Assembly: GCF_022201045.2 (NCBI RefSeq)
Contig: NC_068561.1
Location: forward strand, 23,504,501-23,568,500
Origin: Citrus sinensis
Lineage: Eukaryota; Streptophyta; Magnoliopsida; Sapindales; Rutaceae
Direction: 5' to 3'
DNA: 64,000 bases
Part shown: piece by piece, positions 14,052 through 27,417 of the stretch
Layout of the letters: each line of letters opens with the position of its first letter
Numbering within the stretch: position 1 is the stretch's first letter
Translations under genes and position numbers: made by a program
The notes under the pieces: model-generated
The model's input: the letters and a program-made list of their open reading frames with translations, nothing else
The model's database searches: none
Told to the model about the DNA's origin: nothing

Positions 14052-14369
14052 ATTTTTTTTTAAAAAATTAAATTTTGTTTCAGATTTTATTTTTTCATAC
14101 CCCAAAGTGAATTTTTAATCTTTGAGGCAATCCTCATTTTATAGGAAGAACTGAAAAGAGAAAATTGGAAATAATAGATTTGATGGTTCTATGTTACTTG
14201 TTGAAAGAAATCAACAGTTGTTTTCGGATTTTCTAATCACTACCATGGATGGATGGAAGTGGTTCTTACAGAGGAAATGCGTTTGAAATCTAGAATTTTT
14301 GGACTCTTTTAACTGGTTACCCTGTGTCAAGAAACCAAACAACATTATTTTGCTGTAATTGTTGAGAAT

Positions 14370-14641
14370 GCAATGTTTGGTATTGCTATCGAGGTGAGGT
14401 GGAATTAAAGTCAAAGCCTGAAACCTATAGTTTTTTTTTTTTTGGAGGGGGGGGGAGGGGATTGATTGTGCGGAGTAACTTTAACTTTTAAATAATAATG
14501 TTGATTAAAATAAGTAAGATATTGTAATTTATAGATTTTTTATCATATGAAAAATGAGATAAAATTAACTTTTAAACTACAAGCTTTGACTAAATTAAGC
14601 ATTGTAACTTATACTGGACTACAATACCAAACAGGGTCTTA
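14370..14641. mobile_element. hAT-like MITE candidate
   Basis: The left end contains AATGTTTGGTATTGCTAT, and the reverse complement of the right end contains CCCTGTTTGGTATTGTAGTCC. The shared TGTTTGGTATTG end is also seen in the element at 18387. It is about 270 bp, AT-rich and without an ORF, and lies about 320 bp after the LisH/HEAT stop codon. Confidence 0.45.
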
Positions 14642-15464
14642 AGGTTTTGCTACGTTGATGAGCATTGATCAAGTGCAAAATGGCTTGAATTTTCATAACC
14701 CTTTTGACTCCCGAAATCGAGTAAATAATGTCAAGAATGAGATTGGATCCCATGGTCTTGCGGACCGGTACCTAAAACTGGCGCCAATCTCCTACTGTTG
14801 CTCGTTTAGAGATAAGATAAAGAGTCCATCTGAATTTCGGAAAAACTCAGCTAGGTAATAATTAGACACGAGAAAGATATGAATATACTAGTCTAGCGTC
14901 AAGCCCTGTCGATGACAGCCTGGTACGTTTAAAAGTTATCATAAACAAGGGAGACGTATGTATGGACCTTGTTAAGTAACGTCAACACAATAGTCTCTTA
15001 ACGTTCAAAAGTTGTATTAATTATGTACATATATGGTCCGATTGTAATTTTCAGTTGGACTTCTGGTACTAATATAATTTTTCCTTTATTCATTTTAATC
15101 TGATTAATAGTGTATTTACTCTTGGCAAGTGGGATCAATTAATCTTATCATTCCAAACCAATTGAGTTGATTAATTAATTATATGATTAGTGCATGATTT
15201 TACTGTACCTTTAATTTAAAAAATTGGAAAGCATGTTAGAAATGCCGGGCAACATGTTGCAGAGCTTCAACAGCACTGCCTCTTTCATTACCCCAGAGGG
15301 CGCTTAGTTGCATACAAAATATGCTTTTAGGTAAGGGAATCTTCATATACTAATCCACAACCAGACAAATAAAAACATTGTTATAGTTATTTCAATAATG
15401 TCACCACTTCCTCCCATTCTCACCCGAAAAGCAAGCTAAGAGTTTGAGCTTCAGCTCGACTAAA
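14642..15464. other. Intergenic / promoter region
   Basis: No gene recognised. The short ORF at 14655-14858 has no family likeness. The last few hundred bases should hold the promoter and 5'UTR of the epimerase-like gene. Confidence 0.4.
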
Positions 15465-17629
15465 ATGGTTCCAGTTGGTTCCGCTCTTTTTTCTTCCACT
15501 TGTAACTTCTTTTTCTCTCCTTGTGTTTCAAGAAGCTTGCACAGAAGTCAAAATGTTATTAAGTTTTGTGTCAGCAACGTGATGGCTGAGTCAACAACAG
15601 TTAGTACAAGTGAAAGAACAAGTCTTGGGTTTAAGAATTTGACTGAGACTTTTTGGGTTGATGTGCAGAGAGCTGAAGGAAGAGAATTGAATGTTGCTCT
15701 TAGTGCACCCTTGAGCTTGGGACTGTCAAGTGTTGAGAATGTGGAGAATGTGGCCATTAGAGTTGAGTTGAGTAATGGCTGTGTTGGATGGGGTGAGGTG
15801 GCGGTGGTTCCTTTGGTTACTGGAGATCAGACTAAGGCTCTTGTGAAAGTGAGAGAGGCATGTCAGTTTCTGAGGCAGAGTCCACCAACGACTTTGAATT
15901 TTGCTCTTGATGAAATTGCTCGGATTCTTCCTGGGAGTGAATTCGCTTCTGTAAGTATGATCAAAATTTTGTTGAAGTTTTGGTGATTTGGATATGTTGT
16001 TTCTGGACTATCTTTGTATGCGATGTTTGTATATGTGTATCTGTTTGTTTGCTAGGTGTTTGAATTTGGTACAGAAACCTCTTTAACTCTATGGCTCAAA
16101 TTTTTTTTATTATCTGAAAACACTTTGGCTAAAGAGTTTTTGACCAACGTGAAGTTTCATTTACTAGAAAAATTCCAAATCCCAAGAGATATCATACTTT
16201 TGTAGGTTAAAAAGGAAAGTACACTTTCAATTCAACCGCTATGCTTTAGTACTTGGTTGAACTTTTAATACAATAGTTGCATCCTCTGAAGACATCTTTG
16301 GTTTGAAAGGATTTTGTGCCCTTTTTGCTTCTATCTCTGATTGAAGGTTAGGGCTGGAGTTGAAATGGCATTGATTGATGCAGTTGCTAATAGTATTGAT
16401 ATTCCACTATGGCGATTGTTTGGTGGAGCGTCGAACAGCCTATCCACAGCTATAACAGTTGAGTTGCTAATTTAGTTTTTCTTTGGTTTTTATTGGCGAG
16501 TTCCGTTTAAGGATTTATCCCTTACATGGTAGATTCCAGCCGTTTCCCCCGCTGAAGCTTCTGAATTGGCCTCAAAATATTGCAAACTAGGATTTAGCAC
16601 CTTAAAGCTTAATGTGGGAAGAAACATAACTGCAGATTTTGATGTTTTACAAGCCATACATGCTGTGCATCCTCATTGCTCCTTTATCTTGGATGCAAAT
16701 GAAGGATACACTTCTGAGGAAGCAGTCGAAGTCCTTGGAAAGTTAAATGGTAATGGAATTTTCTACTTGGCAATCAATATATGCTCATTGCATAACTATT
16801 ACTTTTCTTTGTACTTGTTTCTTTGATCAGAAAAGTATTCTAATTGTTATCCAATAGCAGACATGGGAGTAATTCCTGTTCTCTTTGAACAACCAGTTCA
16901 TAGAGATGATTGGAGTGGTCTTCATGATGTCAGTAATTTTGCTAGAGACATGTATGGCATAAGTGTCGTTGCAGATGAAAGTTGTAGGAGTTTGAACGAT
17001 GTTCAGAAAGTTATGCAGGAAAACCTTGCAAGTGTTGTTAATATTAAACTCGCCAAGTTTGGGGTCCTGGGCACCCTTCAAATTATTAAGGCCACAAGAA
17101 AATCAGGCTTGCTTCTTATGATTGATGGTATGATCGAGACAAGGCTTGCCACAGGCTTCGCTCTCCATCTCGCTGCTGGTCTCGGATGCATCAAGTAATT
17201 ATGCTTTTTATGTCTTCATTTTCAGCAAATAGTTACTTACTGACATTGGTCTTGTATTAACCATTCTATCTGGCTACTTCTTAGTGTCCGAACTCTTAGA
17301 TTCCCTTGGTTGAAAGTTTTATAGATAGTTCAAGTGTGGCTGCCAATTCTTTTGCAGATATGTTAATCTGAATACGCCCTTTCTGCTGTCTGAGGATCCA
17401 TTCGTGGGGGGTTGCGAAGGTATATGTTTGCTTTAAAGCTCAAAATGTTTATAAGAACCAAATTTTCACAATATCATGCTAGTGACTTGAGCTTCTAAAC
17501 TTCATATTTATAAAAAACTTAGTCAATAGTTATTGATGCTTTCTGTGGCTAGTTTCTGGGGCCATCTACAACTTCACTAATGCCAGAGGTCAAGGAGGTT
17601 TCTTAAAATGGACTATTGTTTCCTGGTGA
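15465..17629 (+). CDS. Enolase-superfamily L-Ala-D/L-Glu epimerase-like protein
   Basis: Six exons: 15465-15950, 16347-16457, 16533-16749, 16861-17194, 17358-17419, 17553-17629, giving 428 residues. The start is the first ATG at 15465; the open frame upstream has only a TTG. The Ser/Phe-rich N-terminus suggests a plastid transit peptide, which is inference. The body is a dipeptide-epimerase member of the enolase superfamily. Metal ligands are visible as D253 in DANEG, E281 in FEQP and D310 in VADES, and the second acid/base lysine as K334 in NIKLAK. The usual KxK pair reads K224-L-N226, so the lysine expected at the second position is asparagine. A normally Gly-rich motif reads MIDGM (D360). 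The family epimerises dipeptides such as L-Ala-D/L-Glu. These changes suggest altered or lost racemase chemistry in an otherwise intact gene. Confidence 0.85.
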
Positions 17630-18386
17630 GTTATCCACTTACTCGCTGGTAGTATGTTCCAATATGTATTAAAAATTAATTGTGCTTGTTGCCATCCTGA
17701 ATAAAATGATCTTCTTGCTAATGTTTCAACATATTATAAATCATGATTAGTAGTCTACTCCAATCATATTATAAAGCTTAGCTATTTGGATGTATAAAGT
17801 TGATATATCATGCACATTCCCAGACATTATATATATCTAGATGTGCTTCGGCATTTTACGACTGGGAATTCTGGGGAAGAAACCTTTCGATCTAAATCAA
17901 GATGCTGCTGCTTAGCTAATTCCAGTCGCTCTTGTTTCAGCACTCAGGTTGATTGCTGTCATGGAAAACCTTAATTTGCTGAACTGGACTGGCTTTTGAT
18001 TTCCCCCGGCGATGTAGAACCATTTATCTAGGCTATAAATTGCAAGCTAGTTCATGGGAGTTATCAACAAACCATTAAATATAGAGCAATCAAAATATTG
18101 ATGAATGTAATGAAGTTAACTGAGGAAGCGGGAATCAGTATTGTTATAGGGAATATCTAAAAGCCAATTATCACTATTGCTTAACCTTGACATAGAGTCT
18201 TATACTGTGTCCAGAATTCATCCAATGCTGCTTTCAGAATCCGGACTTGAATATTCTTTGTCATTGATTTAGTCGATTGACAATTGTAGAAGTAGATCTA
18301 TTTTATGCTTTCTGAGTTATTTACCTCTTATAGGCCATGATATAATGTGCATGTATTATAATATGCTGAAAATAGGCAAAGAAACT

Positions 18387-18662
18387 AAGGGTGTGTTTGG
18401 TATTAAGATTGGTCAGCTATATCTTAAAAGTTACAGCACTAAAATGTTTAGTAAACACTAACTGTTGTAGCTTAAAAAGTATGTTAATGTGATTTTTCAT
18501 CTGCATTATAGAAAATATATTATATCTTTAATAATTTTGTCAAAATTATGATTTAAAATTTATATTTACTATATATTATTAATTTTTGTTTTATAGTTAC
18601 AGTTTTTTTCCACAATAACTTTAGATTAAAAGTCACAGCACCTCAATTCTAAACAGGACCTA
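18387..18662. mobile_element. hAT-like MITE
   Basis: About 276 bp. The left end reads GTGTGTTTGGTATTAAG and the reverse complement of the right end reads GGTCCTGTTTAGAATTGAG, forming imperfect terminal inverted repeats. Subterminal AGTTACAGCAC and AGTCACAGCAC motifs are also present. There is no ORF and no clear target-site duplication. Confidence 0.5.
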
Positions 18663-20914
18663 ACACTGCATGAATTAATCTGAGTTTTTGATTGCCACAT
18701 AATTATAAACAAATATTGAAGCTAAAAAGTTTCTTTCATTGTCATCGATTCTCGTTATGGATGTCACAGATTCTTAAGATTTACAGTTACATTACATTAT
18801 TTACAAGTGAGGGGCGCCCATGCATTCATTAATGTGCTTATGTGTGTGTGTGTGTGTAAGAGATTGAAACAGAGGAGATGGGCATCTTAAATCTGTTACT
18901 TCGGAGTCAAAAACAGAATCTCATTGCCATTCTATAATTCTTTCCTGTGAATTAAGTGCAATTTTCTTTTAATTTAAATGTCTGATTTTCTACATTTGAT
19001 ATCCTGCAGATGGATAAACTATTCTTCCAAGCTCACAAAATTCATCTCAGAGTCCAAGCTTTATTACTGAACATGAAAATATGACAAAATTATGCACGTA
19101 TCAAAGAATTGGACCGATGCAATAAGGGTTGCAAATTCTCAGTTTTCAAGGGATCACTTATGTAGCCCTTGATCACAATTAGTTTTAAAAGAATCGTAAG
19201 CTTCTTCTCATTCTTCTAAAAAGTAGAAATATAAGTCTAATAATTTGTAGCTCTAAGGTAGCTTAGAGTGGAAATTCTCGAATTAGGAGTGTGGGATGAG
19301 AATAGAATATTAATTTATATTGTAATGGAAGTGTGGAATATGAATCATAATCTCATTTATTTGTTGATTTTATCTTGGATCAGGAATAAATTATTTTTAA
19401 TTGAAGTTTTACCCTTATTTAAAGAACTGTAGTTTTTAATTACAAAGTAAATAAAAAATATTTTTATAAAATAAACTATTTATTTTATTGTTGATTTTAA
19501 TTATATAAATAAATTATTATTATTATTATTATTATTCTTAACTATGTAAATCATAATTTAAAAAAAAAATGATTGATAAGAGCAACACAAATGAAACATT
19601 ATTATTAATAATATAGTACAAATTAATATTTTCTTAAAATAAACTATTTATTATTAATATCGTATAAATATAATACTATTAAAATAAAAAAAATATATAA
19701 TATATGAGTAGTTTTAACTTAGAATTAATGTAAATTACTATTTTTAACTAAATATAATATTAATATTTTTAAATAATTTTAATATTATTATTTTTAATAA
19801 AAGTAATATTATTAATATAATAATATTATTTAAATAAATATGATTTTATTAATTTTAAATATAATTATATTATATTTAATAAGGGAGTGAGAATCTCACA
19901 CCTTACTCCAAAAGTGAATGGGATCCACGGTGTGAGACTCTCATTTTCTTATTTAAATAAATAAGTAAACACTAAAATGAGAGGAATCTACACTTTCCGC
20001 CCCCATTCTTACAAGTAAACACAATATAAAATACTTTTACTTTTGCTACCAGTATCATAATGCTCATTATTGAAGTTTTTAGGTGAAATGGTAACTTAAT
20101 GTGATATCAAATCCTCTTTAAAAGTTAAAACCATGATGCTTGCCCGGTCTTCGAATCCACCTAAGTCACCTGCATTTGTATTCATCTGACAATCACAAGT
20201 GATATTGAATCTTTCCTTTAGAAACAAGGCAGCTATGTGTCTATCCTTTTTTTAAGTCTCATAACAAATTGCCAGCATGCTTACAAATTCGTTTTCTGGA
20301 TTACTCTTTGTTGATTTTCTTATGCAAAAATAAGCATAAACTTCGAAGATAGTTGAATTATTTATTGTTACCGAAACCACTACTGCTTGCTGCTCTCACT
20401 GTATCTGTAAACCCATTGAAAGAGAAACAAACATGGGGAGATGAAAGCTAGTTATTTTCCAATCTTTTAATGTTTCTGTTGGGTCGACCTCAAGTACTTA
20501 AGAAATTTTTGTCATTGTTCAATTCTTATTTCTGAATTTTGTCCAGCATTTGTATTGTGATTTGAATTAAATGGGTGTCATTATTAGCTGGATGTTAGGT
20601 GAAATGCACCATCAAGTTTGATACCTATCTATGTTTGTTTGATCTGATATAAAACTTCCTGAAACAGCCAGGATAAGGTTTTCAGCTTGTTTGCGTGAGG
20701 TAGAAGGCACCCAATAGGTCACTGTGGTGTTTGATTAGCAGTTACGACAAAAATATTTAAAGACATGATTTTGATATAATCTTAAACAAATAGTAATAAT
20801 TTGATTGCAATCTTTTGGTTGGATCTTGGATGGCTCTCAATTTTTTATATTTTCTCACTCATGTTGAATTGATTTAATTGTCCGATGGATATGTAATAAT
20901 TTTTTTTTTTTGAA

Positions 20915-21068
20915 TAGTCACAACACTAAAGGACTGAATGAATGTCATTTAATTGAGTGTTGAGATGATAAGATTTCTTGTGTTGAAAATAAGAGGTATG
21001 TAGTTTGAATCTCGCTTACATGGTTGTGGAAGAATTGAGTTTCCATTACATAAAAAAAAAAAAAAAAA
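20915..21068 (+). mobile_element. Possible tRNA-derived SINE with poly(A) tail
   Basis: A B-box-like GTTTGAATCTC lies at about 21012, and the stretch ends with a run of about 18 A at 21051-21068. The A box is not convincing and I see no target duplication, so this is a weak call. Confidence 0.3.
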
Positions 21069-22783
21069 ACTATTAACGGATAGAAATCTAGATTGCACGG
21101 TTGATTTGCATTCTAGAGTAAGTTAAAAAACATTACGAAATATTAAAAATATAAAACATGTTTTGAATTAAAATATCAAAACATAGAATCAAAGTTGAGT
21201 ATGAAGCAAAGATGAGTAACCATACACGAAGAGAGAATTGCATAGACGGGGCCGACAAATAGTAGAAATATTAACAAAGTAACAAATAAAAGGTTGACCT
21301 CATTATAACAAATCAAGTTATTCAATATTTCAAACAAATCTCAAATTCAAAATAGTCCATTACCCAATAAAGACTTATTATCTTTAATAATAGCCTAAAA
21401 TCCCCTATACAACTAATTGCAAATATTTTTTCACATGCGCTTGCCGCAATAAGTCATGTGAACCAAAATCTAATTAATGGTTAGATATTGAATTGAAGTA
21501 ATTAATAAATCATAATCAATCAAACCCGTTTTTTATCACTTTTGACTTTTGAATAGTTTAGTGGTAACTATCGACTCTGAATAATGAAGGCGACTAGAAA
21601 TATTGACTGTTAATGCTTATAATCAAATTAATCATCGCAACCAGCGACTTACAAAAAGGTTAGGAGGAAAAGCATAAGGAAAGGGAAAAGGAGAAAATAT
21701 ATTAGTTTATTGGTTAAGTTTCTAACTTTTGAAATTATAATTATAATGCTGAATAGATCACTAATTAATTTGTGGTGTTCGTTGGTCCCATCAGTAAAAT
21801 CTTTAGCTCTATGTATTGTTCATAGTTCATTATCTTAATTTAAAATAAAAAAATAAAAATCTATTCGTAGAAGAAGCTTTTGAAATGTCATTTTTCGAAA
21901 TTAAATTAGTTTAAAATTTATTTTTATAATCACGAGAAATACTCGTATGAAATCAGGCACACCATAACACCGATGCTGATCACCCAGACGGTGAGATTCC
22001 ACAAATTAAATGCCGTGGTCCTGTGACACATTGAATTAAAAATCTGGGGGTCCCTTGCCGACAACGTCTCACTCTGTGCTGACACCTGTCACCCAAATTC
22101 AATAATTATAGGACTCGCCTTTAATTTTTAGTAGGTCCCACTTCATTGACATATTTGACTCCTAGACCCGTAAAAGAAGTCCACTTTCCCCATTTTGTAC
22201 CTACTATTATACGCTATTGGAATATTAACATCAGGATCTCTATAGTTTTACGATTTCATAAATAAGAACACAGTTTTTCATTTACATTAAAAATGTGCCT
22301 TTTGTAATTTATTTCCTATTGCAATGGCCCAATAAAATTAGTAAGCTAGCGTTTGGTTTTAAAAATGAAATGGAAATAGAAAATGAAAAGGGAATGAATT
22401 TGATCCATTTGTTTTGTCGGTGAAAAAATTTTAATCAGTACAGAAACTACTATAATATAAATAAAAAAAATACACTCTTTACCCACCTCTACATATGATT
22501 TAATCAATTTAATTTATAATCACTAATAATTTTTGGTGTTTCTCTAGTTGACTAGTTACAATATATCTTCTCATATCTTAAAAAATTTAATAGCTAACAC
22601 CTGAATTTACGGATTACATATTATAATTAAACATGCAAACACAATTAGCTTAACACAAAGGTATTTCAGTAATTTAAATAAGGATCAGGGATCTATTTGA
22701 TACAAATAGAAAAATTATACCCTTACGTGATAGAATGTAAAACATTGGGGACCCAATTGTTATTACACTACTTTTTCTTCACC

Positions 22784-22790
22784 TATAAAT
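22784..22790 (+). promoter_or_regulatory. TATA box of LTP gene 1
   Basis: TATAAAT about 95 bp before the start codon, matched in context and spacing by the TATA box of the second copy at 27325. Confidence 0.6.
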
Positions 22791-22881
22791 TGAGTGAATG
22801 GCCTTGTCCAAAAATTACCATCTCCCTTCTTTTAAGTTCTTTTTCTATATCTTTGTTTTGTGAGAAAAAACGTTATATTTG

Positions 22882-23184
22882 ATGATGCGGAGGGTTTCTT
22901 CGGTTGAAGCTGTGAGGTTTGTGATGGTGGTTTTGGTGGCCGTGGCAGCACTAAGCCAAGTGCATGTAGCAGAGGCAGCGACATGCAATCCAACAGAGCT
23001 GAGCCCATGCTTGGCAGCTCTCACGTCGTCGGCGCCGCCGTCCGGACCATGCTGCAACAAGCTGAGGCAGCAGAGGCCATGCCTTTGTGGGTACCTGAGA
23101 GACCCTAATCTGAAGCAATATGTTAACTCTCCCAATGCCAAAAGGGTTGTTGCAACCTGTGGAATTCCCTATCCTCGGTGTTAG
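22882..23184 (+). CDS. Type-2 non-specific lipid-transfer protein, copy 1
   Basis: Single exon of 100 residues from ATG 22882; an adjacent ATG at 22885 aligns better with copy 2 and may be the real start. A hydrophobic signal peptide ends at about VAEA, leaving a mature protein of about 68 residues. It has the 8-Cys type-2 pattern: C, C, CC, CLC, C, C, with PCLCGYLRDP and a C-terminal CGIPYPRC. Such proteins are secreted to the cell wall, fold on four disulfides, and bind fatty acids or other lipids. The promoter is duplicated with the gene relative to copy 2, so similar expression would be expected. Confidence 0.93.
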   Translation: MMRRVSSVEAVRFVMVVLVAVAALSQVHVAEAATCNPTELSPCLAALTSSAPPSGPCCNKLRQQRPCLCGYLRDPNLKQYVNSPNAKRVVATCGIPYPRC

Positions 23185-26100
23185 GTTTTAATTAAATGTT
23201 TTATCAAAAAGCTTGTCATAAATAAAAAAAGTGTGTTGCAAGATTGATTAGTGAGTATTAACATGGAATATGCTAAAGTTTGTGAATCATGGATGGCTTG
23301 GTTGCCATCAATGTACTTATGAAGATGGAATATATATGAGTATGTTGTAAAATATACGGAGAATGAACCAATAATAAGCTGTATTTATGTTATGTACTCA
23401 TGCTTCTTCTTTTTTTTTGGAGACTTCCTATTTTTATTTTCATTATTATTATTGGATTGGTGCTATTTACACTCTCAAATTCACTTTAAATATTCTATTA
23501 CTTTGTACAGTAATATGCTAATATTTTTCAAAAAAAAAATTAAGGTTCACTTCGTACACTTTTTAAAATTTCAAAAAAAATATATATATACTTAAACTAT
23601 TTAAATTAATTAACTTTATCTAATTGAAATACCAATAAACTATTTAACACGCCCAATTTTACTGGGTTTAACACATTTAAAACAATAAAATCAAACAAGT
23701 CATAAAAAAAATTATTTAACACAATTTTAGTTATTATTATTTTTTGTTTATTTCTGTTCAATATTAGATCTTACATCTAAAATAACTTGCAACGAGAATA
23801 CACTAATAAAAAAAAATCTATAAATACTTTAAAAAAAAAGGAGGAGAAAGAAGATGAAGAAGAAGGACAACTGGACAAGAAGAAGGGTCAAAAGCAGGAA
23901 AAAAAAAAAGCTGTTTTACAATACTTTGGTTCTTTTTTTGAAAAACAAAAAAATCACACATACTTTATATTTTTTTTTTTAAATATTGATTTTCTCACTG
24001 TCCATCTAAATATTAATTAAGATATTAAAAATAAAAAATTTAAGGTATGAGAATTATACATTGAATTATAAGTATAATATATGGGTGTTCAAAATAATAA
24101 TGTAATATTGACTTATGATAAATTATATGATAAATATAAATTATTTTCAAAATTATTTTTAATAGTAATTTATATGATAAATATTTTTACAATAGATTTT
24201 TATTAAAATTAAAGTGTTAAAAGCGAACCTCATTATTATTGTTGTTATTTCAATTTTTCCATTTGGTTGAAAATTGAATTATGTAAAGATGAATTACTCC
24301 TCTTGTTGTTTCCTTTTTATACGTTTTATTGAATTGGTTGTTAGACTTGATGATAATTCTCTTCAGTTTTTGTTACGGGATGTGCAGAATTTGAGAGAAA
24401 GCTAGCTAACGACCAATAAAAGTTAAAAATTAACTGTTATCTTATCTTAATCATGCATCATGAAACACGGTTCTCTCAATGTCAATGTGATGTTTGTTAC
24501 ATGAGCTACAAGCTGAATGTAAAATCCGTCGTTTCAGCAATAATTGATGCCTGATTGGTGGGATAATTGTCTTTCCAAAATGAAATAAAATTAGCAATCA
24601 AGCTTCAAAATTTTGGATTTGGTACGTTTTTTTCAAGATCTCAATAAGAACAGGTTTGGTATCAATTGTCAAATCTAAAGATGCAAATTTAGCCGTACAA
24701 AAGTTAACAACTAATTAGTTATTAGTAACGGTATCCTTTCGACATTTGTATGTATAATTATTACGCAACCACTCTCTAGCTTTGCATAACTTTAGTTTAT
24801 CAAATAATTTACTAACTTAAATAATTTTGATATATTGGTATTCTTAAATGAGTGTGTGTGTGTGTGTATAGTCATTTTATTCTAATTAAAAAAATAATAC
24901 TTAAAATGATAAAACTTTCCTATTAAAGAAATAAAAATGAAAATTTAATTTGAAACAAAGAAGATTTTTACCTGAATTCATTCCTCTATGGAGAGAGGCT
25001 GCATGAAAGAAGAGAATATGGAGCAACCTTCGCCTGAGGTGGGGCTTCCGCGTCCTTACCTTAAGAGTGGATAGAGACCGATCTCAGTTGTCGATAGGGC
25101 AAGTAGTAGTCCAATGCAAAATGCCAAACCAAGATTTCTTTATTCTTTTAAAGAGAGGGATTTAGATATTTTAAGAAATTCTCGGCCTTTACCTATCTTT
25201 ACTAATTAAATAAGAAAAGAGATGACTTTTTCGTTCCGTTGATTACTGGAGAAGGCTCTTATCTTGGTAAGTCTGTTCTCTTTCAGACAATTTGTCTTTT
25301 CACCTAACACAGTGTTATAACGTTGATTAATATAATTAATTTTGTCAATCTTTTTTTAAAGTTTTTTTTGGGTTCAATTATCGATACTCTTTGGTACATA
25401 TTGAATTGAAGTCATTTATATAGAATCAAACGTTTCTACTTTCTAGCACTTATGAGTTTTGACTAGTTTAGTAATAATTGACTCTTAACTCCTAATGAAG
25501 GCAGCTAGAAATAATATTGACTGTTAATGCTTATAATCCAATTAATATCACAACCAGCAACTTGAAGATTAAGAATGGGAAAAAAAAAGGAGAAAAAAGA
25601 TAAAGAATATATTTATTTATTGGTTAAATTTTTTATTATTAATTCATTATAATCATGCTAATTATTAGATCACTAATTAATTAAATTGTGATGTTGATTG
25701 GTTTTATTGGTAAAAAGTTTTGGTATATTACAACTAAACAAGAGGGCTGAGGTTAGTAATCTCACTCATGATCGAGCTTAAGAAGCGTTTGATTTATATT
25801 TATAATTTAATTTAATATTTACAAATTACTACATCATGAAACTATATTACTTTAAGTACAATTAACAATTGATAATCTACAAAATGACCTGTTAATAGGA
25901 TAAGAATTTGATATAGATAAAAGAAACATGGAATTAAGGAATCCAATACAAAAACAATCAAAAGTAACAATTTTAATATGAATTTTTTTTTTTGATACAC
26001 TGATATTACAATTAGAAGACTACTAATATATATAATTTATCAAAAAAATTTGTCTTTTAATACAATTGTAGGATATAATTGTAATATTTTTTTTTCTTAC

Positions 26101-27324
26101 TTAATATTGGAGAAATTCCAACCTCCAAACGGATGGATGTCGACTTTATTGTGGGAGAAAATTGAATCCCAACAAAGCTAGGACTTGAATCAAAGGTTGT
26201 TGCCAACGGGGTAAGAGCCCATTCAAAGTTAATAAGTTTAGGTTTGCCATAAATGATGCGATGATTTTCTAGATTCTGTCTTTATGATCCCGCACCGATC
26301 AACAATCAACTGCATTCTAAGGACACATTGTTGGCATCAGACCTGCTTACCCAACTTTCAACAATAATTGTTTATTAGGTCCCACTTCTAAATTGAACAA
26401 CGTCCACTTACACCATTTTTCGTACGTAGTTTCTGTTGAGACAATAAATAACGTCAGGATACCAGTAGTTTTGCATTTTATAAATAAGAACACAGTTTTT
26501 CATTTGTATTAACAAGGTCCCTTATTCTAATTTATTTCCTATTGAAATTACCAAATACACTTAGGTAGTGTTTGGTTGGGAAGAATGGAAAGGAAATGAG
26601 AAACAAAAAGATGAATGAAAAAGAAGGAGGAAGGGAATTTGATTCATTTGTTTGGGTTGTGAAGGAATTGTAAGGGGAAAGGAAACAACTATTATGTAAA
26701 TGGGCAAAATATCATCTACTCAAATATGATTTAATTACTGATTCTATTTAAAGTAATAAATATAATTTAACAATAATGATGGGAATCTCAACAGTTGAGT
26801 CTCAATTATTATGTAGCATTCATCTATTAGATAATGGATTTCATAACCAATAAAATTAATATTCTACCATCTTAGATAAAATACCACATTAATTAAGACT
26901 CAATTATTGGGATCTCTAATAATATTACACTATATGTAATAGTATTAAATGATGTTTCAACAAATCTAAATTCGTTGCAACCATTTCAAAATGACCTCAA
27001 GATTCTCCTTGCATGTAGTTAGAGAGCTAAGAAAATTATTGTTCAATAAACAAAATTGGACAAGGCCAAATTTTGGCTTACCAAATTACGATTATCATAT
27101 AAGTGCAAATTTGGTAATCAAAATACGTAAAAGGGTAAACCGAAGGCTTAATAAATAAATGGAACTGAATCAGGATTCCAATTTCTTGTTATTAATAGCT
27201 TAAACTAAAGGGCGTTTTAGTGATTTGAATAAGGATTAAGGACCTATCTGATACAAATAGACAGATTTATAGCTTACATGAGAAAATGTGGACCCATAAG
27301 TTATTTCCCTACTCATTCTTTGTC
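23185..27324. other. Intergenic region between LTP copies 1 and 2
   Basis: AT-rich. It holds a TG microsatellite near 24851, an unexplained more GC-rich patch at about 24985-25120, and the left part of the second duplicated segment. A SINE at 25983-26230 interrupts that second segment. I see no gene; the Lys-rich ORF at about 23790-24020 is low-complexity. Confidence 0.45.
25983..26230 (-). mobile_element. tRNA-derived SINE (minus strand)
   Basis: Read on the minus strand, an A-box-like TACCCCGTTGG (26203-26213) is followed by a B-box-like GATTCAAGTCC (26181-26191), and the element ends in ATATCAGTGTATC plus a poly(A) run. The same 3' end occurs in the SINE at 33271-33553. The spacing between the boxes is short (about 11 nt), so the head may be partly deleted. 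Confidence 0.5.
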
Positions 27325-27331
27325 TATAAAT
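27325..27331 (+). promoter_or_regulatory. TATA box of LTP gene 2
   Basis: TATAAAT 93 bp before the ATG, in the same context (CTATAAATTG) as the copy 1 TATA box. Confidence 0.6.
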
Positions 27332-27417
27332 TGTGTAACAAGCCTTGCCAAATATCACCAACTCCATTCTCCAAGATATTCTAGTATATTTTTGTTTTGT
27401 GACAATTAGTTTTGATA

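Larger units (their letters stand above)
17630..22783. other. Long gene-poor intergenic region
   Basis: I find no convincing gene in about 5 kb. It holds a MITE (18387-18662), a TG microsatellite near 18842-18857, an ATT microsatellite near 19512-19535 inside an extremely AT-rich block (19400-19880), a possible SINE (20915-21068), and from about 21440 the left copy of a duplicated segment ending at the first lipid-transfer gene. Confidence 0.5.
21440..23184. repeat. Left copy of tandem duplication carrying LTP gene 1
   Basis: Blocks match the region 25380-27717 in the same order: GACTGTTAATGCTTATAATC at about 21605 and 25515; AATAAGAACACAGTTTTTCA at about 22260 and 26480; the proximal promoter with a GATACAAATAGA block; and the gene itself. 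The offset grows from about 3.9 to 4.5 kb along the pair, showing insertions in the right copy. Confidence 0.7.

Noticed and set aside
23787-24020. Lys/Glu-rich open frame
   Set aside because: Low-complexity A-rich DNA translated by chance.
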